64,000 nt of DNA from WJJR01 sp964440935 (lineage in GTDB: Bacteria; Zixibacteria; MSB-5A5; WJJR01). Both the position numbers and the translations under genes were made by a program. A model generated the notes under the pieces. That model searched no databases. It saw only the letters and a list, made by a program, of their open reading frames with translations, and was not told the DNA's origin. Of this stretch, positions 62,581-64,000 are shown piece by piece. The stretch covers positions 24,445 to 88,444 of the forward strand of contig CAYTTY010000014.1 in NCBI GenBank assembly GCA_964440935.1, given 5' to 3'. Numbering within the stretch: the first letter of the stretch is position 1; every line of letters begins with the position of its first letter.

Positions 62581-62880
62581 GATCGACTCCGACAGTTCGG
62601 AGAGGATGTGGGGTTGGAGGGTGTAAGACAAGCACTGTGATCAAGATGTGACGTCACCCTCCAGAAGTCGATGTGGGTTTTGCAACACACCCCTTAGGGT
62701 GGGGCACTCCAGAGGTGGACGTCATGATCGCCCTGCGTGGGGAACACACCGTTGGTGATGCCGTTCATCATTTGACAGTTAACACGTTGCCCGTCTTGTG
62801 AAATCGCTGATTTTGGGTATATTGCCAGTGGCCCCGCATTGTTTACCGACCGAGATATGTACTACGGAGAGGTGCCTGTA
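62581..62880. other. Gap before the dockerin-like gene
   Basis: It holds a partial family-2 end (GTTTTGCAACACACCCC near 62675-62691) and presumably the promoter of the secreted protein; nothing else is recognised. Confidence 0.4.
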
Positions 62881-63672
62881 ATGAAAAGACTGTTGATCTG
62901 TGCTGTGACCCTGAGTGTGGTGTGTGGATTTGCTGTGAACGCATTGGCCGGGGTGGATCCGGGCGCACGCGATTCGGTGTGGCTCGAAGACGTTGTCTGG
63001 GACGGCGATACCAGTTTCGCCACGGAATTGTATACCGAGACCGACGATACGCTGAAGCAGGCGACGATTGTCCTGATGTGGAGCAGCAATGAGATCCAGA
63101 TCGATTCAGTATCGCTGATCGGCAGCCGTTGGGAGACGCAGGTCACCGGCGGTGATGGCTTTTTCGTTGCCACTTATGGCGAAGTCGGTGGAGTGCCGTC
63201 CGACGTGCACTATAACATTTCGTTCTTGCCCTTTGGCCAACTCCTGCCGACCGGAAGCGGCTTGGCCTGCCGCATTCACTGGAGCAAGACCACGACGGTC
63301 ACCGAAGAGCTGTTCACGGTGGACACGTCGACCACATCGAGCGGTTCGGTAGTGAACACAACTTTGTTCGGCACGTCATCGCTGGAAGAAGACAATTTCG
63401 TGCCGGCGTTCGATGGGGGGGAGATCGACGCGATTCTCTGTGACTGTCCGTTACAGGCGGACATCACTGGCGATGCGATCCGTGATGCCGTTGATCTCAA
63501 CATGTTGATCAACATTATCTTTTTCAATGCACCCGACGTTCAGGATCCGCAGTGTCCCAACACCCGCAGCGATCTGAATTGCGATACATTTGCTGATGCG
63601 GTCGATCTGAATTTGATGATCGAATTGTTGTTCTTCAACGGCCCCGAGCCGTGTGATCCGTGCCAGCCGTAG
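62881..63672 (+). CDS. Secreted protein with dockerin-like C-terminal repeats
   Basis: The 263-residue protein has a signal peptide (MKRLLICAVTLSVVCGFAVN start, cleavage near ALA). The mature part is strand-rich and cohesin-like in feel (residues about 25-185). The C-terminal 65 residues hold two EF-hand-like dockerin repeats (QADITGDAIRDAVDLNMLIN and SDLNCDTFADAVDLNLMIE), each followed by FFNAP or FFNGP and Cys residues (CDPCQP end). The same tail style occurs in many secreted proteins of FCB-group candidate phyla. GGAGAGG lies ahead of the ATG at 62881. It may attach to a surface structure; the function is unknown. Confidence 0.8.
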   Translation: MKRLLICAVTLSVVCGFAVNALAGVDPGARDSVWLEDVVWDGDTSFATELYTETDDTLKQATIVLMWSSNEIQIDSVSLIGSRWETQVTGGDGFFVATYGEVGGVPSDVHYNISFLPFGQLLPTGSGLACRIHWSKTTTVTEELFTVDTSTTSSGSVVNTTLFGTSSLEEDNFVPAFDGGEIDAILCDCPLQADITGDAIRDAVDLNMLINIIFFNAPDVQDPQCPNTRSDLNCDTFADAVDLNLMIELLFFNGPEPCDPCQP

Positions 63673-63750
63673 CATGGCCGTCCCGGCCATGGTACTACGA
63701 TGAACTCAGTGTGAACGGGACGCCCGTGCGACAGTCAGACGGTGATCGCT

Positions 63751-64000
63751 TATAGCAATTGTCATAAATCCTTTCCGTTTGGATCAGGGTGCCACGGGCC
63801 TTCAGGCCCGTGCGTCCGCGTCTGTACAATCCCCCGTCGACGGGCCTGCTGGTTCGATCCGCCACGGCGGACTCACCACAAGAGGCCCGAGGCACCCAGA
63901 TGTCATCACGATACACACGGTGCCTCGCTTCTCCTCAATCGGACATTTAGAGCGATTGTCAGAAGTATTTTCCGTTTGTATTTGGGTGCCACGGGCCTAA
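63751..64000. mobile_element. Two family-1 MITE copies in tandem, second running off the window
   Basis: The first copy starts TATAGCAATTGTCATAAATC (63751) with inner GGGCCTTCAGGCCCGTG palindromes and loses its right end at about 63944. The second starts TTAGAGCGATTGTCAGAAG (63947) in the same direction and continues past 64000. It looks like one copy inserted in the right end of another. No gene after 63672. Confidence 0.7.

Noticed and set aside
62808..62826. Sigma-54 promoter candidate before the dockerin-like gene (TGGCCCC...TTGT)
   Set aside because: The GG to G spacing is one base short and the -12 element is GT, not GC.

Overview
The window is a GC-rich bacterial chromosome segment with short operons on both strands, separated by intergenic gaps full of palindromic repeats. 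Secreted proteins, outer-membrane barrels, a PorV-like paralogue family, a C69 dipeptidase and a secreted protein ending in a dockerin-like double repeat with a Cys-rich tail suggest a Gram-negative FCB-group organism. The closest impression is candidate phylum Zixibacteria, but that is a guess from protein style; no rRNA or tRNA gene is present to test it.

Layout. 1-5 kb: the end of a hybrid histidine kinase, a small outer-membrane barrel, an AT-richer island with a broken NYN gene and a DUF3800 gene, and an ECF sigma/anti-sigma pair. 5-10 kb: a thiamin operon behind a TPP riboswitch (PurM/HypE-like protein, tenA, thiE, thiL, then thiD). 10-16 kb: a lysozyme-like protein, a patatin, and four tandem PorV-like paralogues, the last of them cut off by a small mobile element. 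16-26 kb: a short-chain fatty acid transporter; an overlapping operon of a MEMO-AMMECR1 fusion, a degenerate phosphoribosyltransferase and a DprA-like protein; dodecin; a lipoprotein; a membrane Fe-S oxidoreductase of the EtfD/EMO type. 26-34 kb: an IS110 remnant, a propeller-sensor kinase with an NtrC-type regulator, and a MacB-type ABC exporter. 34-43 kb: an XRE-cupin regulator, a FAS1 lipoprotein, TspO, an FAD oxidoreductase, a broken OmpA gene, a divergent thioredoxin-like/MarR pair and threonine dehydratase. 43-50 kb: a selenocysteine-containing peroxiredoxin-like protein, an ABC-2 exporter, a C69 dipeptidase and a TSUP transporter. 50-64 kb: three large membrane proteins of glycosyltransferase or O-antigen style, a YchF-like GTPase, a TIGR01777 epimerase, a transglutaminase protein, a bacterial Janus/PHPT1-like protein, an EamA transporter and the dockerin-like secreted protein.

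Most notable points: (1) an in-frame TGA replaces the peroxidatic Cys in a peroxiredoxin-like gene and is followed at the right distance by a bacterial SECIS-like hairpin; (2) a HypE-like protein of unknown role leads a TPP-riboswitch operon; (3) one MITE-like family repeatedly inserts in the same hairpin apex of another MITE-like family, leaving about 8-bp target duplications, and the host family has itself truncated a gene; (4) a Cys-rich MarR regulator faces a CPVC thioredoxin-like gene across mirrored operator-like palindromes; (5) a PHPT1-like gene is present in a bacterium. No transposase, CRISPR array, tRNA or rRNA was seen apart from the IS110 fragment.
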